The notes below the pieces were generated by a model that saw nothing but the letters and a program-made list of their open reading frames with translations, ran no database searches and had not been told where the DNA came from. Made by a program: the position numbers and the translations under genes. From positions 1 through 32,706 of the forward strand of contig CALXZP010000006.1 of the NCBI GenBank assembly GCA_944393255.1: a stretch of DNA of 32,706 nucleotides, written 5' to 3'. This document shows, one piece after another, positions 24,238-30,580 of the stretch. Source of the stretch: an uncultured Clostridia bacterium. GTDB lineage: Bacteria > Bacillota > Clostridia > UBA1381. Each line of letters starts with the position of its first letter. Positions within the stretch are counted from its first letter, which is position 1.

Positions 24238-24266
24238 TTGACAAATTAATAACAATATATTATAAT
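24238..24266 (+). promoter_or_regulatory. Consensus sigma-A promoter of adhE with a Rex-like site
   Basis: TTGACA (24238-24243) and TATAAT (24261-24266) are both perfect and 17 bp apart, one of the strongest promoters in the window. The -35 overlaps TTGACAAATTAATAACAA (24238-24255). This matches 11 of 14 fixed positions of the clostridial Rex operator form TTGTTAA-N4-TTAACAA. Redox control by Rex is typical for adhE, but the site here is an imperfect dyad, so that part is inference. The leader is about 90 nt. Confidence 0.75.
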
Positions 24267-24364
24267 AGACCTGAACTTAAGGAACAAGGATAGATACACC
24301 GGTTCCGGCATAAACTATAAATGTTAAACAGAACTATTATTTATGCAGTTTAGGAGGATTTTTT

Positions 24365-26980
24365 ATGGCAAAGAACAATGAGGCTGCAAAGCCGGAGATC
24401 AATGTAAACGAAATGATCGACGGTTATGTCAAAAAGGCACAGAAGGCTCTTGAAGAATTCATGTCGATGGATCAGGAGCAGGTGGATAAGATAGTAAAGG
24501 CTATGACGCTTGCAGGTCTTGACAAGCATATGGAGCTTGCAAGAATGGCTGTTGACGAGACGGGCAGGGGCGTATACGAGGACAAGATAACAAAGAACAT
24601 GTTCGCGACCGAGTATATCTATCATTCAATAAAGAATGAAAAGACCGTCGGCGTTATTGCGGAAAACGATCTTGAGGATTACGAGATCATAGCAGAGCCG
24701 GTAGGTATAATATGCGGTGTAACGCCTGTTACAAACCCGACTTCAACAACGCTGTTCAAGTCGCTCATTTCTATCAAATCAAGAAACCCGATCATATTTG
24801 GTTTCCATCCGGCAGCTCAGAAATGTTCTGTTGCGGCTGCAAGAATAGTATATGAGGCTGCTGTAAAGGCAGGCGCGCCGGAGAATTGTATACAGTGGAT
24901 AGAGTATCCGTCTATAGATGCTACTAACGCGCTCATGAACCATCCCGGAGTGGCTACAGTGCTCGCAACGGGCGGCAGCGGCATGGTCAAGGCAGCATAT
25001 TCGACAGGTAAGCCTGCGCTCGGCGTCGGCCCCGGTAACGTACCGTGCTATATCCACAAGTCATGCGACCTCAAGCAAGCGGTAACAGACCTCATTCTTT
25101 CAAAGTCATTTGATAACGGAATGATATGCGCGTCTGAGCAGGCGGCTATAGTTGATAAAGATATAGCGGAAGAATTTGAAGAGCTGATGAAAAAGGGCGG
25201 CTGCTATTTCGCCGATAAGGACGAGATAAAGAAGCTGTCGGATTATTGCATAAACAGCGAAAAGGGCGCTGTAAATCCCGATATCGTAGGTAAGCCCGCA
25301 GCATGGATAGCTGAAAAGGCAGGTCTTAAGGGCGTTCCCGCAAAGACAAAGGTGCTCGTTTGCCGTATAGGCGGCGTAGGCGCGGATCATCCGCTCTCAC
25401 GCGAAAAGCTCAGCCCGGTCCTCGGCTATATGGTAGCTGAAACTCCGGAGCAGGGAATAGACCTTGCGGAACAGATGGTAATGTTCAACGGTATGGGACA
25501 CAGCGCGGTGATCCACGCAAAGGATCAGAACATCATAGACCGTTTTGCAGAGGTCATGAAGGCGAGCAGACTTATAGTAAACTCACCGTCGTCACACGGT
25601 GCGATCGGCGACCTTTATAACACAAATATGCCGTCGCTCACGCTCGGCTGCGGCAGCTACGGCGGCAACAGCGTAAGCGGAAACGTTTCGACGGTCAATC
25701 TTATAAATCAGAAGAGAGTTGCCAAGAGGAGAATTAATATGCAGTGGTTCAAGGTTCCGGATAAGATCTATTTTGAGTATGATTCGATACAGTATCTTGA
25801 AAAAATGCCGGATATATCGAGAGCATTTATTGTAACGGATCCCGGAATGGTATCTCTGGGCTATGTGGATAAGATCCTTTACTACCTCAGAAAGCGTTCA
25901 AACCATGTTCACTGCGAGATATTCTCAGATGTAGAGCCGGATCCGTCATTCGATACGGTAGAAAAGGGCGCGGCTTTGATGGAAAAATTCAAGCCGGACG
26001 TTATCATCGCTCTCGGCGGCGGAAGCGCAATGGACGCTGCAAAGGGTATGTGGGTATACTACGAGCATCCCGACGCTGATTTTGAAGGACTTCGTCTGCG
26101 TTTCCTCGATATAAGGAAGCGTGCGTTCAAGTTCCCGAAGATGGGTCAGAAGGCAAAGATGGTATCTATACCGACAACGTCGGGAACAGGTTCGGAAGTG
26201 ACCTCGTTCGCGGTAATATCTGATAAGAAGAACAACATGAAGTATCCGCTTGCGGACTACGAGCTGACCCCGGATGTAGCTATAATCGATCCGCAGTTCG
26301 TACTTTCGCTGCCTAAGGCTCCGACTGCCGATACAGGTCTTGACGTTCTCACGCATGCAATGGAGGCATACGTATCGGTAATGGCTTCGGATTATACCGA
26401 CGCGCTTGCCGTAAAGGCCTGCCAGCTCGTATTCGAGTATCTGCCCAGAGCGTATAAGAACGGCGCTGAGGACAGAGAGGCAAGAGAGAAGATGCACAAT
26501 GCAAGCTGTATAGCGGGTATGGCGTTCACGAACGCGTTCCTGGGCGTTAACCACTCTATAGCTCATAAGATAGGCGGAGAATACCACGTTCCGCACGGCC
26601 GTGCAAACGCTATACTTCTTCCGTACGTTATAAAGTACAACAGCCAGACGCCTACAAAGTTCGTATCATGGCCGAAGTACAAGAGCTTCATAGCCGATAA
26701 GAAATACGCGGAGATAGCTCAGGCCTGCGGCTTCGGCGGCAAGACCGTTGAGGAGAGCGTAAACAACCTTATAAAGGCTGTTCAGAAGCTCAAGGATGAG
26801 TGCGGTATGCCGAAGTCATTCGCTGAGTGCGGTATAGACAGTAAGGAATATATGGATAAGCTTGACGACATTGCAAACAAGGCGTTCGAGGATCAGTGTA
26901 CAACTGCAAATCCGAGACTCCCGCTTGTTGAAGAGATCAAGGAGATCATGGTAAAGGCATATAACGGCGACGCTGTTTGA
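24365..26980 (+). CDS. adhE: Bifunctional aldehyde/alcohol dehydrogenase
   Basis: AdhE converts acetyl-CoA to acetaldehyde and then ethanol, regenerating NAD+ in fermentation. The 871-residue protein is a normal AdhE length. The N-terminal half is a CoA-acylating aldehyde dehydrogenase with the catalytic Cys255 in GMICASEQAAIV and the ATGGSGMVKAAYSTGKPALGVG segment split across the cofactor site. The C-terminal half, from about residue 460, is an iron alcohol dehydrogenase with GGGSAMDAAKGMW and with iron ligands expected in DTGLDVLTHAMEA, NHSIAHKIGG and VPHGRANAILL. ATG 24365 follows AGGAGG at 24353-24358. It is a single gene with its own strong promoter and bidirectional terminator. AdhE proteins form spirosomes; nothing here shows regulation of that. 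Confidence 0.97.
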   Translation: MAKNNEAAKPEINVNEMIDGYVKKAQKALEEFMSMDQEQVDKIVKAMTLAGLDKHMELARMAVDETGRGVYEDKITKNMFATEYIYHSIKNEKTVGVIAENDLEDYEIIAEPVGIICGVTPVTNPTSTTLFKSLISIKSRNPIIFGFHPAAQKCSVAAARIVYEAAVKAGAPENCIQWIEYPSIDATNALMNHPGVATVLATGGSGMVKAAYSTGKPALGVGPGNVPCYIHKSCDLKQAVTDLILSKSFDNGMICASEQAAIVDKDIAEEFEELMKKGGCYFADKDEIKKLSDYCINSEKGAVNPDIVGKPAAWIAEKAGLKGVPAKTKVLVCRIGGVGADHPLSREKLSPVLGYMVAETPEQGIDLAEQMVMFNGMGHSAVIHAKDQNIIDRFAEVMKASRLIVNSPSSHGAIGDLYNTNMPSLTLGCGSYGGNSVSGNVSTVNLINQKRVAKRRINMQWFKVPDKIYFEYDSIQYLEKMPDISRAFIVTDPGMVSLGYVDKILYYLRKRSNHVHCEIFSDVEPDPSFDTVEKGAALMEKFKPDVIIALGGGSAMDAAKGMWVYYEHPDADFEGLRLRFLDIRKRAFKFPKMGQKAKMVSIPTTSGTGSEVTSFAVISDKKNNMKYPLADYELTPDVAIIDPQFVLSLPKAPTADTGLDVLTHAMEAYVSVMASDYTDALAVKACQLVFEYLPRAYKNGAEDREAREKMHNASCIAGMAFTNAFLGVNHSIAHKIGGEYHVPHGRANAILLPYVIKYNSQTPTKFVSWPKYKSFIADKKYAEIAQACGFGGKTVEESVNNLIKAVQKLKDECGMPKSFAECGIDSKEYMDKLDDIANKAFEDQCTTANPRLPLVEEIKEIMVKAYNGDAV

Positions 26981-27012
26981 TGTCTGTTAAATGAAAACCG
27001 AATAAAAAAAAT

Positions 27013-27065
27013 AAAGCCGCCCGGCGCCTCGTTCCCTTAAGGGATACGGCGCCGGGCGGCTTTTT
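27013..27065. terminator. Bidirectional terminator between adhE and the XRE gene
   Basis: A 16-bp stem (27013-27028 with 27048-27063) with a small inner CCCTTAAGGG palindrome is followed by TTTTT on the plus strand. The minus strand reads TTTATTTTTTTT after the stem. It stops both adhE and the convergent XRE gene. Confidence 0.93.
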
Positions 27066-27073
27066 CGGTCTGC

Positions 27074-27325
27074 TCACTGTCCGCAGCTCGGGAACAGCTC
27101 GTTTACGGATATATTAAATACCTTGCTGAACATTTCAAGCTCTATATCGGTTATGAACCGCTCTCCGTTTTCCACGCGTCTTATAAAAAAATTATCAACG
27201 TCATATCCCAGCAGCTGCAGCTTCACTGCCAGTCTGCGCTGGGACATATTCATCTCCTCTCTCAGCTCTCTGATACGTTTTCCGCATAGATTGTTAGTTC
27301 CATCCGGCGCTTTGAGTTTAAACAT
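27074..27325 (-). CDS. Small XRE-family helix-turn-helix regulator
   Basis: This 83-residue protein is little more than one HTH_3 domain. GKRIRELREEMNMSQRRLAVKL covers helices 1-2, followed by a recognition-type segment (FIRRVENGERFITD) and ELEMFSKVFNISVNELF, the usual end. It is likely a dimeric DNA-binding protein. AAAGGAAA lies upstream of ATG 27325. A 19-bp palindrome and a perfect promoter pointing the other way lie 35-90 bp upstream, so it may regulate the divergent transcript and itself. It could instead be an antitoxin, but no toxin partner is visible: the upstream stretch is non-coding and the downstream gene is adhE. Confidence 0.82.
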   Translation of the reverse strand: MFKLKAPDGTNNLCGKRIRELREEMNMSQRRLAVKLQLLGYDVDNFFIRRVENGERFITDIELEMFSKVFNISVNELFPSCGQ

Positions 27326-27358
27326 AATGATTTCCTTTCCGTTTTATTAGATTTAGTA

Positions 27359-27387
27359 TTGACAATAATCATATTTTATTATATAAT
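27359..27387 (+). promoter_or_regulatory. Perfect sigma-A promoter divergent from the XRE gene
   Basis: TTGACA (27359-27364) and TATAAT (27382-27387), both perfect, are 17 bp apart. Transcription would start near 27394 and run rightwards. The first convincing gene in that direction, spoIVA, starts 450 bp later, beyond an intrinsic terminator. Confidence 0.8.
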
Positions 27388-27398
27388 GTATTAGAAGT

Positions 27399-27417
27399 GT
27401 TGAATACTATTCAACAA
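27399..27417. promoter_or_regulatory. 19-bp palindrome, operator-like or 5' RNA hairpin
   Basis: TGTTGAATACTATTCAACA is a perfect 8-bp inverted repeat with centre ACT, beginning a few bases after the expected start of the rightward transcript. It is a plausible operator for the adjacent XRE protein. In RNA it would be a stable 5' hairpin. The two readings cannot be separated by sequence. Confidence 0.6.
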
Positions 27418-27698
27418 AACGGACGCTTTTGTACAAATATGCGGACTGTTCCATATAAATATGAGCTTGAGTGACCGGAAAAGGGAGCACGGCGCAGCCC
27501 TGCACGGCGGTTTTTCATTAATCCCCATGAAAGACCTGAGCGCGGGGAGGGGGAACATCAGTCATTATGGTGTGTATATACTAATTAGCATAAACGGTCT
27601 TATACTTAGCCGTCTCCCTGTTCCGGGTATTCAAGAGGAGTCTGCTGCAAAACCCGGGTTCGTACGAAAGCCGGCATTTTGGAGCTGAAAGCGGCGCA

Positions 27699-27738
27699 TA
27701 CCTGTCTCTTATCTGCAGGAGACGGGTATTTTTTTGCG
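27699..27738 (+). terminator. Intrinsic terminator ending the candidate RNA
   Basis: ATACCTGTCTC pairs with GAGACGGGTAT (one T-G pair) around a short loop and is followed by a run of seven T. It lies about 105 bp before the spoIVA start. Confidence 0.88.
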
Positions 27739-27787
27739 GCAAATATGGCGCGGAGTTCGTTCTATTTCATCTGCTTTGGAATATACA

Positions 27788-27815
27788 TATAGGGTAAGCC
27801 TGTATAAGGTAAGCC
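27788..27815 (+). repeat. Short direct repeat in the spoIVA upstream region
   Basis: TATAGGGTAAGCC (27788-27800) and TATAAGGTAAGCC (27803-27815) differ at one base and are offset by 15 bp. They lie between the RNA terminator and the spoIVA ribosome site. They may be a regulator's paired half-sites or hide a sporulation promoter. I could not fit a convincing sigma-E promoter here. Confidence 0.5.
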
Positions 27816-27842
27816 AAACCCTGAGATCAAGGAGGAAAACAG

Positions 27843-29321
27843 ATGGAAGAGAACAACATTTATAATGATATTGCCAGACGGAACAACGGCGATGTTTATA
27901 TAGGAGTAGTCGGGCCGGTAAGGACGGGAAAATCCACGTTCATAAAAAAGTTTATGGATACTCTCGTTATTCCGAATATGACCGATATGTACCAGGCGGA
28001 GCGCACGCGCGACGAGCTGCCGCAGTCGGCTGCCGGACGGACCATCATGACTACCGAGCCAAAATTCATTCCCAATGAGGCGGTCGAGATCGCGCCGGGT
28101 GACAATGCAAGCATGCGTGTCAGGATGATAGACTGCGTTGGGTATATAGTTGATGACTCTCTGGGCTACGAGGAGGACGGCGAGCCGAGAATGGTCAACA
28201 CCCCGTGGTTCGACCATCCCATACCGTTCAACGACGCGGCGGAGCTGGGAACAAAAAAGGTCATAACCGACCATTCCACCATCGGTCTTGTCGTAACGAC
28301 CGACGGCTCTTTCAGCGAAATACCGCGCGAAAGCTATGCGGGCGCGGAATCGCGGGTGATAGATGAGCTCAAAGCGATAAAAAAGCCGTTCATAGTGCTT
28401 CTCAATTCGGCGGAGCCGAAGTCGCAGTACGCCCAGGGCGTAGCGAGGGAGATCGAGACGGCATACGGCGTGTCAGTTATGCCCGTCAACTGCGAGCAGC
28501 TGAACGCCGAGGATATAAACGCTATAATAAATCAGATACTGCTCGAGTTCCCGCTCAGTGAAATAGAGATAGATATGCCGGGCTGGATAAGTATGCTCAG
28601 CCCGGAGCATGAGCTTGTAAAGGAGCTGTACGACGCTGTGCGCAGCGCATCGAAGAACGTGTACAACATACGCGATGTGAAAGAGCTGTGCGCTCTGCTC
28701 AAAAAGCCGGGGACTGTGAAAAAGGCGGAAACGGCAAAGCTTGATCTGGGGACCGGCGCGGCGCGGATAGAAATGGAGCTTTCCGACAATGTGTTTTACA
28801 GGATACTGAGCGAATATGCGGGCATAGAAATAAAGGATGATGAAATGCTGTTAAAGCAGCTTTCCGAGCTGGCGGTGATGAAGCGCGAATATGAGCATGT
28901 TAAGGACGCGCTCGAATCGGTGCGCGAAACGGGGTACGGGATAGTCTCGCCCGAGAGTGAGGAAATGGTGCTTGAGGAGCCCAAGATAATAAAGCAGGGC
29001 GGCAGGTACGGAGTGAAGCTGAAAGCGTGCGCGCCGTCGATACATATGATGAGGGCGGACATAGAAACGGAGGTAAGCCCTATTGTCGGAACGGTCAAAC
29101 AGTCTCAGGAGCTTATAGAAAATCTTCTGAGCGAGTATAAGGACGATCCGCAGCGGCTGTGGCAGTCGAATATATTCGGAAAAACTCTGAATGAGCTTGT
29201 AAACGACGGATTGAAAAACAAGCTCGACCGTATGCCCGAGGAGGCGCGGAATAAGCTCAGAGAAACGCTTGAGAGGATAATAAACGAGGGCGGCGGAGGC
29301 TTGCTCTGCCTGATACTGTGA
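27843..29321 (+). CDS. spoIVA: Stage IV sporulation protein A (spore coat morphogenetic ATPase)
   Basis: SpoIVA polymerises on the outer forespore membrane by ATP hydrolysis and forms the basement layer of the spore coat. The 492-residue protein has its Walker A in GVVGPVRTGKSTF, with Lys30, the same position as in Bacillus subtilis. The TRAFAC-like region continues with MIDCVGYIVDDSLGYEEDGEPR and the sensor-like TTDGSFSEIPRESY. A long helical middle and the conserved C-terminus follow, ending GGGLLCLIL, which in Bacillus anchors to SpoVM. Start ATG 27843 follows AGGAGG at 27830-27835. Its stop overlaps the start of the next gene. Sigma-E control is expected from family knowledge. Confidence 0.97.
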   Translation: MEENNIYNDIARRNNGDVYIGVVGPVRTGKSTFIKKFMDTLVIPNMTDMYQAERTRDELPQSAAGRTIMTTEPKFIPNEAVEIAPGDNASMRVRMIDCVGYIVDDSLGYEEDGEPRMVNTPWFDHPIPFNDAAELGTKKVITDHSTIGLVVTTDGSFSEIPRESYAGAESRVIDELKAIKKPFIVLLNSAEPKSQYAQGVAREIETAYGVSVMPVNCEQLNAEDINAIINQILLEFPLSEIEIDMPGWISMLSPEHELVKELYDAVRSASKNVYNIRDVKELCALLKKPGTVKKAETAKLDLGTGAARIEMELSDNVFYRILSEYAGIEIKDDEMLLKQLSELAVMKREYEHVKDALESVRETGYGIVSPESEEMVLEEPKIIKQGGRYGVKLKACAPSIHMMRADIETEVSPIVGTVKQSQELIENLLSEYKDDPQRLWQSNIFGKTLNELVNDGLKNKLDRMPEEARNKLRETLERIINEGGGGLLCLIL

Positions 29322-30043
29322 TGCGGCATAGGAAAGCTGCCGCGGCCGCGGCAGCTTCGGTACTGATGATGTTTTCGGCATGCGCCGCCGTTATGGGCGG
29401 CATAAGCTCATCGATAACAACGCAGGAATTTGAGACCGGTTACTCGTCCGTGTATGCTGAAACGATAGCGTTCAAGGGGATAGAGAACAAGGAATACGAA
29501 TCGGAATTGAACTTATCTGTAGAAAGCGATGTTGAAGCTGCCGTAGCCGAGTTTGACGTTATGGCGCAGGAGGCAGCGGAGCTGCTGCCGGAGGGCGTTA
29601 AATCGACCCTGCGCATAACCCAGGATGTAAAAAGAACGGACGGCGGCTTTATTTCGTTCATAGAGGAGCACTATATATATACAGGAGGCGCCCACGGCAA
29701 TACGTCGTGGTTCCCGAGAAATATCGACACTCTCTCGGCAGAGCCTCATGCCCTGGCGCTTTCCGAGCTTTTTTCGGATAAGGGGTACAGGGAGACCATA
29801 AACAGGCTCATTGACGAGGAAGCGGCGGAGGATCCCGAAAAATACAGCGAGCTGTGGGCGGAACCGCACATAACGGAGGAGAATGAAAATAATTACTATA
29901 TAACAGATGAAGATCTGGTGATATTTTTTCCGCCGTACACGCTCTCATACTACGCCAAGGGATTTATAGAATTCAATATAAAGCTTACAGAAATAGAGGG
30001 GATGCTCAGAGACGAATACAAAAGGATAGCGTCGGCGGACTGA
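29321..30043 (+). CDS. Lipoprotein-like DUF3298/RsiV-type protein
   Basis: This 240-residue exported protein begins MRHRKAAAAAAASVLMMFSAC, a signal peptide with a lipobox-like FSAC (Cys21). The mature part has FDVMAQEAAELL and the DUF4163/DUF3298 signature YTGGAHGNTSW, then LALSELFSDKGYRETIN and a C-terminal LVIFFPPYTLSYYAKG, the usual domain end. RsiV is an anti-sigma factor that binds lysozyme through this domain; whether this protein senses anything is unknown. Its ATG overlaps the spoIVA stop by one base (TGATG) and has no strong ribosome site nearby, so translation is probably coupled to spoIVA. That predicts sporulation-time, mother-cell expression. A GTG three bases earlier is possible. 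Confidence 0.8.
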   Translation: MRHRKAAAAAAASVLMMFSACAAVMGGISSSITTQEFETGYSSVYAETIAFKGIENKEYESELNLSVESDVEAAVAEFDVMAQEAAELLPEGVKSTLRITQDVKRTDGGFISFIEEHYIYTGGAHGNTSWFPRNIDTLSAEPHALALSELFSDKGYRETINRLIDEEAAEDPEKYSELWAEPHITEENENNYYITDEDLVIFFPPYTLSYYAKGFIEFNIKLTEIEGMLRDEYKRIASAD

Positions 30044-30065
30044 TACATCATTCCGTATAAAAAGG

Positions 30066-30110
30066 CAAAGGCTTATGCCGCAGGATACGCGGCATAAGCC
30101 TTTGTCTTTA
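30066..30110 (+). terminator. Intrinsic terminator after the DUF3298 gene
   Basis: A perfect 16-bp stem (30066-30081 with 30089-30104) with a 7-nt loop is followed by TCTTTA. It ends the spoIVA unit and marks the edge of the AT-rich region to the right. Confidence 0.85.
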
Positions 30111-30239
30111 TGTGTCATATTTAGTTAATGATCCATTAAAATCAAAGATCGCGTTTATCTGCTCTATGCTTTTTTGATTGCCCGGAAGTTCTTTAAGCCC
30201 CTATGCTGCTTCGGGCAGATAGCCGATTTCCCGATTCAT
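30108..30239 (-). pseudogene. Remnant of a small gene interrupted by a TAG stop
   Basis: Read leftwards, ATG at 30239 opens MNREIGYLPEAA, then a TAG (30203-30201), then the same frame continues with GLKELPGNQKSIEQINAIF and ends DFNGSLTKYDT before TAA at 30108. The two halves together read like one helical protein tail of about 43 residues. I do not recognise the family. Either a point mutation broke a small gene, or this is the decayed 3' end of a larger one that arrived with the restriction locus. AGGCGGGG lies upstream of the ATG as a possible ribosome site. Confidence 0.4.
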
Positions 30240-30580
30240 TCAAACCCCGCCTAGCCTGTTGCATTCAAATCTTCTTAGGCAATACTGGGTTTTGTATATA
30301 TGTATTCGGCGGAATTTACAGATTTGGGATCAAAGTGTTCCGTATTTTTACAATAAACTATATTGACAAACAAGATCTTTCAAGTATACTTATACTTTAC
30401 ACAAAAATACAATTATATTTTTGTGTATTTGCGAGAAATTAAAAAATCATTTGCAATGATTGGTGGTATGGCTTGTGTTTTGGGGTAAATTGTGCTATAA
30501 TGTAATGTGTCATTTTGTATCTAAAATAAATATAATATACAATTATATTTAGTATATACGGTAGTTGGAGGGTTTCGACA
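30240..30580. other. AT-rich gene-free region upstream of hsdM
   Basis: No gene is supported in these 341 bp. It contains a promoter-like TTGACA (30363-30368) with TATACT 16 bp away (30385-30390). A perfect 12-bp inverted repeat TACACAAAAATA/TATTTTTGTGTA (30398-30409 with 30416-30427) follows. The 14-base word ATACAATTATATTT occurs at 30407-30420 and again at 30537-30550. Composition is much richer in A and T than the sequence to the left. Confidence 0.6.
30473..30501 (+). promoter_or_regulatory. Extended -10 promoter of hsdM-hsdS
   Basis: TTGTGT (30473-30478) and a perfect TATAAT (30496-30501) are 17 bp apart, with TG one base before the -10. The hsdM start is 79 bp downstream. Confidence 0.65.

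Larger units (their letters stand above)
27394..27738 (+). ncRNA. Candidate structured small RNA or long leader, family not identified
   Basis: Between the perfect promoter (27359-27387) and a clear terminator lie about 345 nt without a credible gene. Several stems nest without conflict. ACCG/CGGT (27474-27477 with 27508-27511) encloses AGGG/CCCT (27482-27485 with 27498-27501). CCCC/GGGG joins 27523-27526 with 27544-27547. ACATC pairs with GGTGT over 27555-27573. CCGGGT/ACCCGG joins 27623-27628 with 27652-27657. A 5' palindromic hairpin is listed separately. The transcript ends before spoIVA, so it may be a stand-alone RNA, or an attenuated leader if read-through occurs. I recognise no riboswitch, 6S, tmRNA or SRP signature. 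The clostridial raiA RNA is one family worth comparing, but I cannot confirm it. Confidence 0.5.

Noticed and set aside
27074..27325. XRE gene as the antitoxin of a toxin-antitoxin pair
   Set aside because: No small toxin-like partner lies on either side. The neighbours are adhE and a non-coding stretch.
27461..27688. 75-residue plus-strand open frame inside the candidate RNA
   Set aside because: No ribosome site, low-complexity and unstructured translation, and it overlaps several of the predicted RNA stems.
30201..30203. TAG in the minus-strand remnant as a recoded (pyrrolysine) codon
   Set aside because: There is no evidence for pyrrolysine machinery here and the fragment is only about 43 residues. 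A simple broken gene is more likely.
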